A stretch of DNA of 64,000 nt, taken from NCBI RefSeq assembly GCF_000315625.1, contig NW_005434630.1:6559-70558 (forward strand), written 5' to 3'. The DNA comes from Guillardia theta CCMP2712 (Eukaryota; Cryptophyceae; Pyrenomonadales; Geminigeraceae). A model generated the notes under the pieces. The model was not told the DNA's origin. It was given only the letters and a program-made list of their open reading frames with translations, and ran no database searches. The translations under genes were made by a program, and so were the position numbers. Of the stretch, positions 1 through 11,000 are shown piece by piece (positions within the stretch are counted from its first letter, which is position 1; every line of letters starts with the position of its first letter).

Positions 1-1505
1 TGCGCCAGCCTCCTCCGCAAAGCGTTTCACATTTGGCTCAGCCTCCATGTCGACTTCCTCCCTCATCATCAGCCGCAGTCGGTCTTGCTTGTCGACCTTG
101 CCCGTGCAGCTCAACCCATGGTGCTCAGCAAATTTACTGATCGCAAGAAACAAGAGGCTTACAGATCGACTCTCGATGTCATCGCTCTCAGCCTCCTGCT
201 CGAGCGCATCAGTCGCTGCTGCCCTTGGAGAGAAGGCGCTGCCCCTCCTCGCTGCTTGCGTGACCTTCTTGTTCCCTTGCACCCGTGTCCAGCGCTGCTC
301 GCCGAGGTATGCTCTGAGCTTTTCTTTCAACATGTTTCGCTTCGATCCCAGCGTCGGCGTGGCTGCCCAAGCTCCGAGCGTCATGAACTCTACGTTGCCC
401 GGCGAGCAGAAGGTGTCATGCAGCTTGCCAACACTCTTGTCTAGCTCCAGGGAGATCGGCTTGCCAGCTAGCAGCTCCTCCTCTGATGTCTCCAAGAGCA
501 TCGTCGAGAGGTCGAGCAACACCTGTTGATCGACTGGCCCTGACGGTGACGCTGCTTCCATGGTGATCCTGTCGATGTCGCTGAGCTCCAGCCATCCAGC
601 TCCTTGCTGCTGCCCTTGGGGGTCCTGAGCTTGCTCCTCGCTCTCCTCTTCCTCCTGAGAGCTGACCGTGGGTTTGAACCCCACCGCCTCCAGCTTGACT
701 TCCAGGATCCCTTCCAAGTAGAAGGGCATGTCTTCCATCAAGCGTCGAGCCTCTGCCTTGGTCGCCAGGGAGAGAGCTATCAGGCTCCCATCCCAGCTGA
801 GCGTGTCACGATCTTCCTAGACCTCGACGCTGACCAGCTTGAGGTTCATTCTTCTTGCTAACTCCAACATGGCTCGCTTGACTCTCGTGATCGATGTGTT
901 ACCTCCTCCGCACAGCGCTTCCATCTCCTTCCTCGAGAAGCGGCCTGTGCTCATGCTTGACCTCGACTTGATCTGTACTCTAAAGCTGCTGCGCCCCGCA
1001 TGATCTCTCTCGCGAAGTACCTTCCTCTGCTTGGCGATCTTTCCCCTAGGAACGAAGGTGTCGGCTGTGAGCTCGACTGCAAACGTCTCTCTGAGCTTGG
1101 CGTCGTCGCTGATGAGAGTGAGATGCACCCCCTCCATCGCCTCACGAGGCCAAGGTCTGCTCGCAACTAGCCGTCGAAGGCGAGCTCAGCACCCACTCCA
1201 GCTCTTTTTGCTGGAGAGTGCCCGGGCCTCTCCATGATCGATCCTTTCACTCCTGCTATGAATGTTGCTTGTTCCACTTCATGGTCAGGTAGCAAAGCTG
1301 TGATTTCTGCTCGCAGGGGGGCATATTTCTCTTCCTTTTCCTGAAATTTCTTCTTCAGGCATTCCAGACTTGTTTGCTCGACTCCGTCATATTCCGATGT
1401 CCTTGCAAATTCGATGAGGACAATGCGTTTGATGCTTGCAAAGTAGCAGCAACCGTCTGGTATCCATTGCCCTTCTTGGTGCATTGAAGTCCCCATCGCT
1501 TCCAT
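1..1505 (-). mobile_element. Decayed retroelement, coding strand minus
   Basis: No intact gene is present, but the minus strand carries long coding-like stretches broken by stops and frame changes. The block at 1505-1167 encodes a KRIVLIEFARTSE-type segment followed by a charged helix and a hydrophobic strand ending AGVKGS; this order resembles the conserved tail downstream of reverse transcriptase in LINE-like elements. From about 1137 to 400 a second minus-strand reading frame runs through MEGVHLTLISDDAKL and an acidic Gln/Glu-rich stretch, interrupted by an in-frame TAG near 825. No catalytic YxDD motif is visible; if present it lies outside the window. The assignment to a retroelement is an inference from local similarity of pattern; a decayed host gene is the alternative. 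Confidence 0.35.
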
Positions 1506-1533
1506 CGGGGATTCCCACCATGTATCGGACCTG

Positions 1534-1560
1534 TAACCTAAGCCCTAAACCCTAAACCCC
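1534..1560. repeat. Short interstitial telomere-type repeat
   Basis: The plus strand reads CTAAGCCCTAAACCCTAAACCCC, about three units of the plant/algal-type telomere repeat CCCTAAA. It lies about 50 bp from an 18S rRNA fragment and next to the decayed retroelement. With so few units it may be a scar of end-joining or of an ancestral chromosome end rather than a functional telomere. Confidence 0.55.
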
Positions 1561-1611
1561 CCCGCGTCACGGCCTGTGGTTCGCACGGGTTGGTATGGAT
1601 ACTTAGGTGTC

Positions 1612-1638
1612 AATGATCCTTCCGCAGGTTCACCTCAG

Positions 1639-1686
<48 letters not shown>

Positions 1687-1754
1687 ATCAACTTCTCGCA
1701 ACCACTCACCTTGCGGCAAATGGCCAGCAATCCGAAGATTTCACCGGACCATTT
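1612..1754 (-). rRNA. Fragment of the 3' end of nuclear 18S rRNA
   Basis: The reverse complement contains the universally conserved small-subunit 3' end: the GGAAGGAGAAGTCGTAACAA block, the GGTTTCCGT/AGGTGAACC block and the terminal GCGGAAGGATCATT. Only about 143 nt remain, ending near the GGTCCGGTGAAAT helix. A 4-bp CAGT insertion at 1636-1639 interrupts the normally invariant CACCTACGG sequence, so this copy is almost certainly non-functional. It is antisense to the window and flanked by unrelated sequence, so it is a dispersed rDNA scar rather than part of an rDNA unit. Confidence 0.85.
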
Positions 1755-2307
1755 GCTCAAGACCGAGTTTAATGCACACGAAACCAGAATTGAGGAGCAC
1801 ATGAGAGATAGACTCAGTATATACTAGGATGTGAAACCCAAGCATCCAGACATGAGAGTACCTTAGCAAGACGGCTAGGAAAGCCCCCCGAGTCTTCGTC
1901 CAGACGGAGCACAAGTTTGTTAGACTTGTACTATGCCAAAGTCACGCAGATCATAGTATCTGTTAGGATATGCTCCTAAACTGTGATTCAAATAACAGTG
2001 CGAGTGATGCGCAGCAGTTCCTTCAAGAAACAAACAGTATCTACGATTCATAAACCATGCACGTGAAGTTTATTCTTTCTCAATTTTCCTTAAATATAGA
2101 GGATTAGCTAAACTAGGAATCTGCCTCAGATACCTCAAAATAACCGAGTAAGTAAAGTTAGCACAATAAATCCTATCAGTATCACATCGACCTTAGTTGT
2201 AACAAGACAGTTTTTGCTCAAGACCGAGTTTAATGCACACGAAACCAGAATTGAGGAGCACAGCATCCAGACATGAGAGTACCTTAGCAAGACGGCTAGG
2301 AAAGCCC
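1752..2307. repeat. Direct repeat pair next to the rRNA fragment
   Basis: A segment starting TTTGCTCAAGACCGAGTTTA occurs at 1752-1801 and again at 2213-2262, and the following block GCATCCAGACATGAGAGTAC occurs at about 1842-1887 and 2263-2307. In the second copy the two blocks are contiguous; in the first they are separated by about 39 bp. The copies are otherwise nearly identical, so this is a recent duplication with a later insertion or deletion. I do not recognise the element; an rDNA spacer origin is possible because the first copy starts at the broken end of the 18S fragment. Confidence 0.7.
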
Positions 2308-2568
2308 CCTCCTCGTCCCACACGCTACATGCCGCCTTGAAACACGTAAGTCGTCTTGGTTTACAGGAGAGTTTTTGTTAACTCGGCGCTATCTGACTGG
2401 CACGGCTGGCATACGATCCATCATACGTCCTGTACTAACGAGCCGGAGCACTGCCACCAGTGTGTGAGCGGAGCCTGACTCTCGACCAACACGTGGACGT
2501 AGGACAGAGACGGGGAGTGGCTCGTAGGTTTGTAAAACTTCCAGAACACACTCTCCTGTGAGTCTCTT

Positions 2569-2660
2569 CCCTTCCCTTCTCCTTCTCCGGTTCGTCTTCC
2601 CTTCCCTTCTCCTTCTCCGGTTCGTCTTCCCTTCCCTTCTCCTTCTCCGGTTCGTCTTTC
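2569..2660. repeat. 30-bp pyrimidine-rich minisatellite
   Basis: Three consecutive copies of a 30-bp unit beginning CCCTTCCCTTCTCCTTCTCC, plus a degenerate fourth. The unit length is divisible by three, so long open frames on both strands cross it; these are not taken as genes. Confidence 0.85.
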
Positions 2661-4514
2661 CTTCCCTTCTCCGCCTTCCGAAGACTCTCTGTCACCCGAT
2701 CTCCCCGGCAAACGCTCCGAGTATGTTGCCACACTGCTTCTGCCGCCCTCTCCCAGCACTCCTTCTTCCAACATCCTCGCGCAGAAGGAGGAGACTAGAG
2801 GAGCAGCTGCAGGAGAGCCAGACCGTAAGGATAACGGGAGAGGACGGAGGGCGAGGCACGGTAAGTAACTGGGAGAGGAAACGGGAGCAGAGACCGGAGG
2901 AGACTGGAGGAGATGCTACACAGGGCATGGAAAATTTTGATACTGAGACGTCAGCGGAAGATTGTCCCGTCTCGCTGTTTCAAGGGTATGTAAAATAGGA
3001 ACAGAATTTGGTTCAAGTTCTGTTCACACGGTGGTTTGGAATTTGGCATAGGAGAAAGCATGAAGAGACTGCATTGTTAGGATACTGCTTCAAAAGACCT
3101 GATCAATTGGCACATTACTGAGATTTTTTCCCCTTGAGCATTGCATCATCCCAATCCATACTAACAATGTGAAGGTCAGATCATCTACAATCATTCCATC
3201 ATCTCATATTGTACCAATCAGCGCTCATATCCTGATCGACATCGACGTATTTGTTCGACTTGCGACTTCCCGGCTGTCCATGCTCACCAAGAAGTTCATT
3301 TAAACGAGTCTGATGATGAGAAATTCATCAGGCAAGGTGAATCACACAATTTCCAAACTCACTGGGTCCTTGATATGAGTGCGAGAGAAGACCATGAAGG
3401 ACAACTCGTCGTAGATCTGGCGTTGACCGCGAAATCACCCTCCAGTACTCCATCAACACAAGTCGCACCATCAAAATTACTGCGCACACCAGACTGCAGG
3501 CAGCTGGGGCAATCATACTTTGCCATGGAGCACCGAACAGAAAATGATTCTGAGCACCTGCAACATGTTAGAGTCTCTCGTTCGGTTAGTTGTTTACATA
3601 TCATCGCCGGAAGGAGCCAACAAGGAAAAGGTGGAAGAGGAAGAGGAGGAAGAGTGGTGAGCTCGGTCGGATGGGACCAGCTCTCAAGACAGATCTGGCA
3701 TGTCATGTGAGAAAGGAGAAAGCCAAGGATTTGAGACTCACCAGGGAGAGGATGAGACGATGGCTAGTCCAGGGGGAATGCTAATCGCAAAGGTCAAAAA
3801 TGCTGTAAGGAGATGGCAAGAACAAATACTCTCGTGTAGAAGAGCCTGTGATAGTCACAATACAGCAGACCCGTTCCACCTGGTCCTCGTCAAGCCGGCA
3901 ACACAGTAATAACCTCACATAATGACAAGGCGAGGAGAAACCGAAAGCTCCTCCCTAATTCTATCCTCATGCCTGGGTAAATATTAAAAAAACAAGAGCA
4001 TGAAGGCGTGGAAGCACCTGACTGACATAAGAAGAAGAGATTGATCATGCTGGCCATGTCGAACTTCCCTCCAAAGCAAAGAAAGCTGCAATAGCATTGT
4101 AACAGGTCCTGTCACTCACAAATGATCAAACTTTGTGATCAGCCGATACTGCTGTCCTCCTTTGATGATGCTCCTCCAGTCTAAGTGCAGCTCCTGCGAG
4201 ATCCAAGGTGAGACGCATCTTCAGCCACCAAGCAACCTTCTTGTATTCGGGGTGAAAGCGAAAAAGGATGATCGAAGCTACCAGGAAGAAGCACCAGGTT
4301 GCACACACTGCGGGTCATTCCATGACTAATGCATCCGTTTTGCAGTAATCGGCTGCTCACCTGGGGTGACTCTTCCTGACATGTTGGTGATATGCCCGAG
4401 CATGCTTCGTAACTATGATACAGAGACAGTGACTGCATATGAGATGATAATTAGATCTTGACAATCTGAACACAAACGCAACATTTTCCTCCCTTTATCA
4501 AATTGCCCCCTCCT
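2661..4514. other. No supported gene
   Basis: Only short open frames are present on either strand, none with a recognisable domain, convincing splice pattern or sustained coding character. A minus-strand frame near 3359-3706 has scattered Cys pairs, but they do not match a known zinc-finger spacing. Confidence 0.5.
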
Positions 4515-4573
4515 GCTTACCTCCCTCCCTCCCTCCCTCCCTCCCTCCCTCCCTCCCTCCCTCCCTCCCTCTC
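4515..4573. repeat. (CCCT)n microsatellite
   Basis: An almost uninterrupted run of CCCT units of roughly 55 bp. Confidence 0.95.
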
Positions 4574-5138
4574 CCTGCCACGCTGTCTTCCCATGCAGAA
4601 CATTATTTTCCTCATTCAGGTAAAGTTTCGGCCTCCCATGTAAAAATAATAAAAGGTGTAAAAGTGTTTTTTTAACAACACAAGGAACAAGCCCGACTCA
4701 GAGGAAAAGAAGAGGCAGCAATTTACGGTAACGGAGTAGCTCCCATTCCTCTTGTTTCCAAGCTCTTGGGGAATCAGAAGAGTCAAACCAGCTTTGAAAG
4801 GTAATAATAATGCAAGAGGCAAACGAGATGTACATGGATTGAATCGTCAAACTCTGAACGGAATTCTGCAGGATTCAGCATGATATCTGCTCAATTCTTT
4901 TATCACAATCTGTGTGATAATCAGGAGGTATCATTCTTGGACTTATTCTGACGTGAACTCATCATGCGTCCCATCAGTTCACACGGTTGCATATCACTGC
5001 ATTCCGAGGAGCTTTTGGAAATCTTGGAATCCAAATCCAGCGTGATAGCAATATGAAAATGTTCCGAATAATGCATATCAGTGATTCGGTTTGAATTTTC
5101 GGTTTTCTCCTGGCCTCTGCTGATCGTACCACCTTGAA

Positions 5139-6948
5139 ATGCAGGCTTCAATGCAGTTGCACGATGGGGTGTTTGTAGGAGATCTCATCGAAATGGTGAA
5201 TCAAGAGAAGTATGTTGATTTCAACCTGGTTCTTCTTTAAATCAATTTCTTTGCGTAGTTTATTCGCTAAGTCAGATTTTGAAGCTACAAAATGTCTCGA
5301 GGGCCCTCCTTTCAGTGAAGTGAACAACATTGTGCTCTTCTCTTTCATCAAGTAGATTATAGGTTTATTTGACCATTCTGAGAAAAGTTTCGACCAATTC
5401 TGCTTCGCCACAATCCCGTCATGTAATTAGGGTTCTTGATTATTGGGTTTTCTTACTATTTTCAAGACTTTGAAAGTTCAAAATGATCAAACAAGTGATT
5501 CATCGAAGCCAAAAAGTGAAGCGGCTTCTAGCAATCAGTTTTTTTCGATACAAGGGCATATTCAAAGAATCTTTCGATTTGAAAAGTCGCTCACAGTTGC
5601 GTGCAGAAAAGAAATCTTGGATTACACGAATGTGCATCATTGGGACATTTATCAAGTCTGACTTCTGTTCCTCATTTTCTCTTTCATGAATATCATTTCG
5701 ACAGGTGTCTGTTTGGCTGAAAATCAGAGGTATAGAGCAAAACTGTGTTCAGGGTTTAGGAGAACTTCTTGTCATGATGGTTGATTATGGAGCCTTACTC
5801 AGGCTTTGAGCGAGAGATTGACATTTTCAAACGAAATGGAATTGATGGACAGGTAGGATGAGAACATTCGACGATCCATTTCAGTATGAGCAAAGTTTTC
5901 CAGGTTTTGTTGAAACTTACAAAGGAACACTTGGCCGAGCTAGGCATTGGTCGAGGTGACCCCCCTTGGCATGTTGACGCAAATGTTTGAAGTCCCGTTT
6001 AGTCGGAGTTTCAATCAAGCTTCACAAGGAGGTGTCCTTGGTGAGAACGAGATGCCTTCGATTGTTAGGTCATGATTTTACGCAGCTGAAGAGACTGCAC
6101 TTGAAACCCAACACAAAGAAGCTTTTCATGAGGTAAGCAACAGAATGATCTCGATTCGGTAATTCATGGAATAGGAATCCTTTCCGATTAATCTTTGGAT
6201 TGTTCACTTTTCACTGGGCTCAAACTTCGGAAGTGGTGGAGAGTGATGCTGAGAAGGTAAATTTCCAGAATATTCAAGCTTACTCCCTAATTATTTGACC
6301 GGGTAGGATGAGTGCGTAAATGTCAATGTACAGATAGCTATTGTGTCTTCATTGGCATTCTCATTCACATGGACCATGTTGTTCAGATGTGCAACTTTGT
6401 GCATGTGTAATGGGGACAACTCTGACTGCTTTTGCAAGAGAGGATTTGATGTAAGACCCCCGATTCCAGCGTCAATCATGTACTGCTTTTCGGCCGTGGC
6501 TTGCATCTTTTTCATGTGGGCTCTAATCATCTCAATCATGATGATCATTCTGATCAACGAAATGAGTGACGACAAAGAGATTTTTGTGCTGATAAACACA
6601 GTCATGTCAGCAAGCTCACAAAACACCTCAGGAAGGTTTTTCACCTTGGGTATGTTCTTTATGTCACTTCCAGTCGGAGTCTACTGCCTGTACAATCAGG
6701 ATTTTGGCCTTGAAAGGATAGAAATTTCACAGCCAGATGACTTGAAGACTTTCGCACTTGGTATTTGTTGCGCTACTTGCATCTTGATTGCATTGCTTTG
6801 GGTCTTTGCGTGGATTTTCTCCATTCCACGCGCCATTGGCATTGTCTATGCTTCCAAGCTCAAGGCGACTGAGGATGACATTAACCTTTGGATTCAGAGC
6901 AAGAAATTCTTTGACCAGGTTGAAAACACCTCAAACAACCGTATTTAA
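5139..6948 (+). CDS. SAM-domain multi-pass membrane protein, ten exons
   Basis: Proposed exons: 5139-5209, 5259-5319, 5467-5655, 5705-5729, 5803-5852, 5904-5955, 6003-6040, 6086-6132, 6175-6256 and 6307-6948, about 418 aa. Exons 3-10 are well supported: each joins in phase at canonical GT-AG sites. Exons 3-8 assemble a clear sterile alpha motif domain, about residues 103-165, with the signatures VSVWLK, RNGIDGQVLLKLTKEHL and AELGIGRVG. The long last exon holds three or four hydrophobic membrane segments, around nucleotides 6340-6400, 6475-6560, 6640-6690 and 6760-6850, with a Cys-rich loop. SAM domains usually mediate protein oligomerisation, so a membrane-anchored scaffold is a reasonable inference. 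The two 5' exons and the start codon are tentative. A minus-strand frame across 5148-5411 is taken as a shadow. Confidence 0.72.
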
Positions 6949-7345
6949 TCAGCTTTGTTTTTCAACTTTCTTTGAGGTTTGTTGAGCTGAAAACAAGGAG
7001 TCAACTGAATCAAGTTGGTTGATGGAGTTCTTTACATCCAGTTTTGCAGATTGCAAGTCACAAGCCAGCAGTAGATCTTGGAAGTAGCTATTTTTTACAT
7101 ACTCCCTATTTCTAGTATCTAAAAACTAAACTTCTAGTCGTGTTGCTCATGAAACGATTTTAGAGTACAAGCATCAAAGTTCTTTATCGACTGAAAAAGA
7201 AAAGGCAAACCGGAGCAAACAAAGGAGGACGAGGATAAAGCCTACAAACCCGCCTCAATAAAATACCAGGACACGAAGGAGGCAGCGAAAACCGCTACTC
7301 CAACCACGCAAGCGACGGCATGCACGACCAGCAGGGGAACAAGGA
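6949..7345. other. Intergenic, no feature recognised
   Basis: AT-rich 3' flank of the SAM-domain gene, with no coding pattern, repeat or RNA gene visible. Confidence 0.5.
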
Positions 7346-7864
7346 TCAGGGAGCGCAACCATCGCACTCCGCTGTCAGCGTAGCTCCATGGTGATCCGCC
7401 AGGTACCAGAGAAACCGCAAAGCGTCAGCATGAAGAAGACCATCCGTACCTGCAGTGAAGGGAAGAAAGGCTTTCGGCGGGTGATGGGTGCCATTACTTG
7501 CGCGATGATCCGAAATCTTCTGTTGGGCGGGGCCGGAGAGCGCAGAAAGTCCGACGGGGCTGCCGCTGCTGTTGTAGGGATGAGTCATCGTGAAGTCCAG
7601 AACCAGCCCATTCCAGATGTGGGTGGAGGGGCCAGGGAGCCAAAGGTCGCCCATGTGTCGGTTAGTGGGGCCATGCTGAGGGACGAGGGTCCGGGTGTGT
7701 TGCAGTCCCTGCTGATGAAGCTTCATGACGATACCAGCTTCCACACAGATGTCGCGAAGAACCACAGTACACTGCTCATGTGCGGTGGTCCAGAGAGCTG
7801 CGCGATGACGACAATTGGACAAAAGAGAGAGACCGCGGCTTCGCAAAGTTCCTTGTCGGAGCAA
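7346..7864 (-). mobile_element. Reverse-transcriptase-associated ORF relic
   Basis: A 172-codon minus-strand frame resembles the region C-terminal to reverse transcriptase in LINE-like elements. It has a Cys/His-poor helix (ICVEAGIVMKLH), a WLPGPSTHIWNGLVLDFTMT segment like the 'R-P-x-D...D-x-T' block, and a FLPFTAGTDGLLHADALRF block like the conserved 'F-x-P-x-A...T-G-G' helix. It is much GC-richer than its neighbours and has no RT catalytic core, so it is a truncated remnant. The plus-strand frame across the same bases is a shadow. The relation to the element at 1-1505 is not shown. Confidence 0.5.
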
Positions 7865-7899
7865 TTTTTGACACTTGGATGTATACCTTGGATTGACAG

Positions 7900-8010
7900 G
7901 GTAGGGTGATTTACCACCGGTTATTCAATATAGAACTATTACTCCATAATAGGAAATCAAGGGGTGGTAAATGATGGACAACTAGGTAGGGTGATATTTT
8001 CGAGTGAGCG
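7900..8010 (+). promoter_or_regulatory. GGGGTR/YACCCC cluster upstream of the Sfi1-like gene
   Basis: GTAGGGTGAT occurs at about 7902 and 7986, and AGGGGTGGTAAATGA at about 7961, within 130 bp of the ATG at 8027. Similar clusters precede other genes in this window. A promoter role is inferred only from this recurrence. Confidence 0.45.
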
Positions 8011-8026
8011 GTAGCCGAGGCTTGTG

Positions 8027-11000
8027 ATGGCCATGGATGAGCCAGACGTGGATCCAGACATGGCGTTGCAACATCGCGACATGCGCCTCGAGGATACAGC
8101 AGCTTCAACCTCATCTCCAAGTCCTCCTCGAAATCCTCGATCTAATGCTGATCAGACCATGGAGTTTCTGGAACAGGACTTAAACGACATCACAATAGCT
8201 AAAGATTACATCGCTACCTTGCAAGCCATGCTTGCTTCAGTATCCAGCCAGAAAGACAGCTTGCGAGCCAAATTAAGTTTTCTCCGGCGAGAAAACAGCA
8301 TGCTGACTGACAAGCTTGACATAATGTCTACCAACTTTCAAAGACAAGCCAATCATCTTGACCTTGAATGTAGAGAAAAGCAGCAATTAGACACTGAATG
8401 CTTCCAACTGGGTGAAAAGGTCCTTCTTGAATTTCGAGATGTCAAAAAAACTGATAGAATTGAATTCAAGATGCAAAATTATGTTAAGGAGATGAAGATG
8501 GTATCCTCACATTTGGAACAGGAACGAAGTGCAAGAGAACAAACAGAGGTCAATTTATCCATCGGACTTCACATGTTGAATTTTACATACAGGCTAGGCT
8601 GTCGACTGCACAAACTGTTCAGGAAGCGCTTGTTCGTCAGGTCCTGATTTCTTCTCTCGGTACTTACCTAAGAAGTTTATTCTGAATGTAGAAGCATGAA
8701 GCCATTTTGTTGTCACAAGAATTTGAGCGACAATTAGTGGAAGAGAAGCTTGAGGTGCAACGCATGAAGACAAATTTGCAAGAATTAGGGACCGACTTAA
8801 ATCTCTGTGTCCAGGTTCTTATCCACTTACTGCGCCTCCTCTGAAAACTTATCATGACATTGATGCGCAGGAGAAACGGTTTTTAGAAGAACAAGTGGTT
8901 GGAGCTCAGATCAATCTGCTTAAAGCAAAAAAAGCTAATTTTGACATCCGAGTTTTGTTGAAATATTCAGTTGAATGGAAAATCCTTGTTCTTTTGAATG
9001 CACAAAAATATCAACGCTTGGAAGATGTTGCAAAACTGCGAATTCACAAGGCGACACATAGATATTTTCTCAAATGGATGCATATCGTGAAGCATATGAG
9101 CATAGTGGCAGGGCAAGAGCTAGACTTTTGTATGGCTGATCAACGAAAAACAATTTTGCTTTTCTATAATCTTTGGGGGATTCATGTTCGAAGGAGTTTT
9201 AAAGCAAGGGAACGCAGCGACATTCTTTACCGTAATTTGCGACACAATTCGAGAAAACAGATTTTACGATGCTACATGGTGTGGTGGTGCAACGTGCATC
9301 ACAAAAAAATTGAAATGCATCGAGTTATTGCCTCACTAGCAAGACATTTCATTGTACGAATCGGATCTGAAGTGCTCATCAAATGGTCGATTCAAACCAA
9401 ACATTCTGCAAATATTCGAAAACAATGCTTGCAATTACAATGGAAGAGAGGATCAAAAGCTCTAAAGATCCATTTGTGGCACTGGATAAAACTCCTTCAA
9501 GCATCCCTGGGTTACAGTGATGGAATCCTTACTATGATTACTTATCGCTCTTTCATCATGAAAGCTTTGAAGGGTATCTTTTATCTTTGGTGCAGTTTTG
9601 CGCGACAGAAAAACATCTTGATCACCAAGGGGGTGCATCTAAATAGAAGACATCTTCGTGCCACTGCAAAATGCTGTCTGAACAAGTGGAATTTGGTTTC
9701 TAACACTCCAGGCAAAGTTTTTGACAAAGAAGTTCCATATTTTGAATCACTCGTGACTTGTAACCGTAGAACGATTCAAAGAAGTTTACAAGAATGGTAT
9801 CTGCGAGAAAAGAGTGTCAAAGAATTCAGATCTTCAGTTTGCAAAATTCGACGTAAACATTTTCAGCAAGAAACTAACAAATGGCTTCTGATTTGGAGTG
9901 TTTTTGTAAGGAAAAAATCATTGCTCCACAAATATCTTGTACTACTTTCAGCACGAAATTCTACTTGCAAGCTAAGAGAAAGATTTGCAGCATGGCATTG
10001 CTATCACATTCTGAATGTCCTTCATCGAAAAGGCGAACAAAAACTAAAGCACAAAGAAATGAAAAGACTCAGATACATCTGTTCCGCTTGGTATCTAACC
10101 ATTCATCAACAGAAGGCAAAATCAGTGTCAGATCGAGCAAGAAAGAAGAAATTGCAATATACACTAATCCATCGCATACTATCACATTGGAGAGAGAGCG
10201 CAGGGGAAGGCATGCGGCTGAGAACAGTCGGGCAGAAGGTCGTGCGGCGGATGAGGAGCCTAGCGCTGGCCATGGGGTACGGGGAGTGGAAGAGCCGGTG
10301 GGAGGATGCCAGGAGGTACAGAGACGTCGTCGGGAAGACGGCGCGGCGGTGGAGATACGCGCTAGCAGGATCAGCAATCGGACGGTGGAGAGAGAGCGCA
10401 GGGGAAGGCATGCGGCTGAGAACAGTCGGGCAGAAGGTCGTGCGGCGGATGAGGAGCCTAGCGCTGGCCATGGGGTACGGGGAGTGGAAGAGCCGGTGGG
10501 AGGATGCCAGGAGGTACAGAGACGTCGTCGGGAAGACGGCGCGGCGGTGGAGATACGCGCTAGCAGGATCAGCAATCGGACGGTGGAGAGAGAGCGCAGG
10601 GGAAGGCATGCGGCTGAGAACAGTCGGGCAGAAGGTCGTGCGGCGGATGAGGAGCCTAGCGCTGGCCATGGGGTACGGGGAGTGGAAGAGCCGGTGGGAG
10701 GATGCCAGGAGGTACAGAGACGTCGTCGGGAAGACGGCGCGGCGGTGGAGATACGCGCTAGCAGGATCAGCAATCGGACGGTGGAGAGAGAGCGCAGGGG
10801 AAGGCATGCGGCTGAGAACAGTCGGGCAGAAGGTCGTGCGGCGGATGAGGAGCCTAGCGCTGGCCATGGGGTACGGGAAGTGGCGGACTTTGGTTGGTAT
10901 GGCTCGTTCTCTTCGCAAGATCTCCATTAGGTTTCACTTCGCGAGATGGATGTCGCTCATGTCAATCGTAATTGACTCTTGGAGGCAAACCTGTACACGT

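Noticed and set aside
2421-2998. ORFs on both strands over the 30-bp minisatellite
   Set aside because: Low-complexity translations created by the repeat.
3359-3706. Cys-rich minus-strand ORF resembling a zinc finger
   Set aside because: Cys spacing fits no known finger, no splice or neighbour support, and the opposite strand is equally open.
5148-5411. Minus-strand 87-codon ORF
   Set aside because: It lacks an ATG and overlaps plus-strand exons that join in phase to the SAM-domain gene; kept as a shadow, though the first two plus exons are tentative.
10188-10880. CRISPR-like array
   Set aside because: Units are long, contiguous, have no spacers and are in frame inside a eukaryotic gene.
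9881-10930. Long plus-strand and minus-strand ORFs across the 198-bp array
   Set aside because: Unit length divisible by three keeps any open frame open; the Trp-repeat frame continues on both sides and has splice support.
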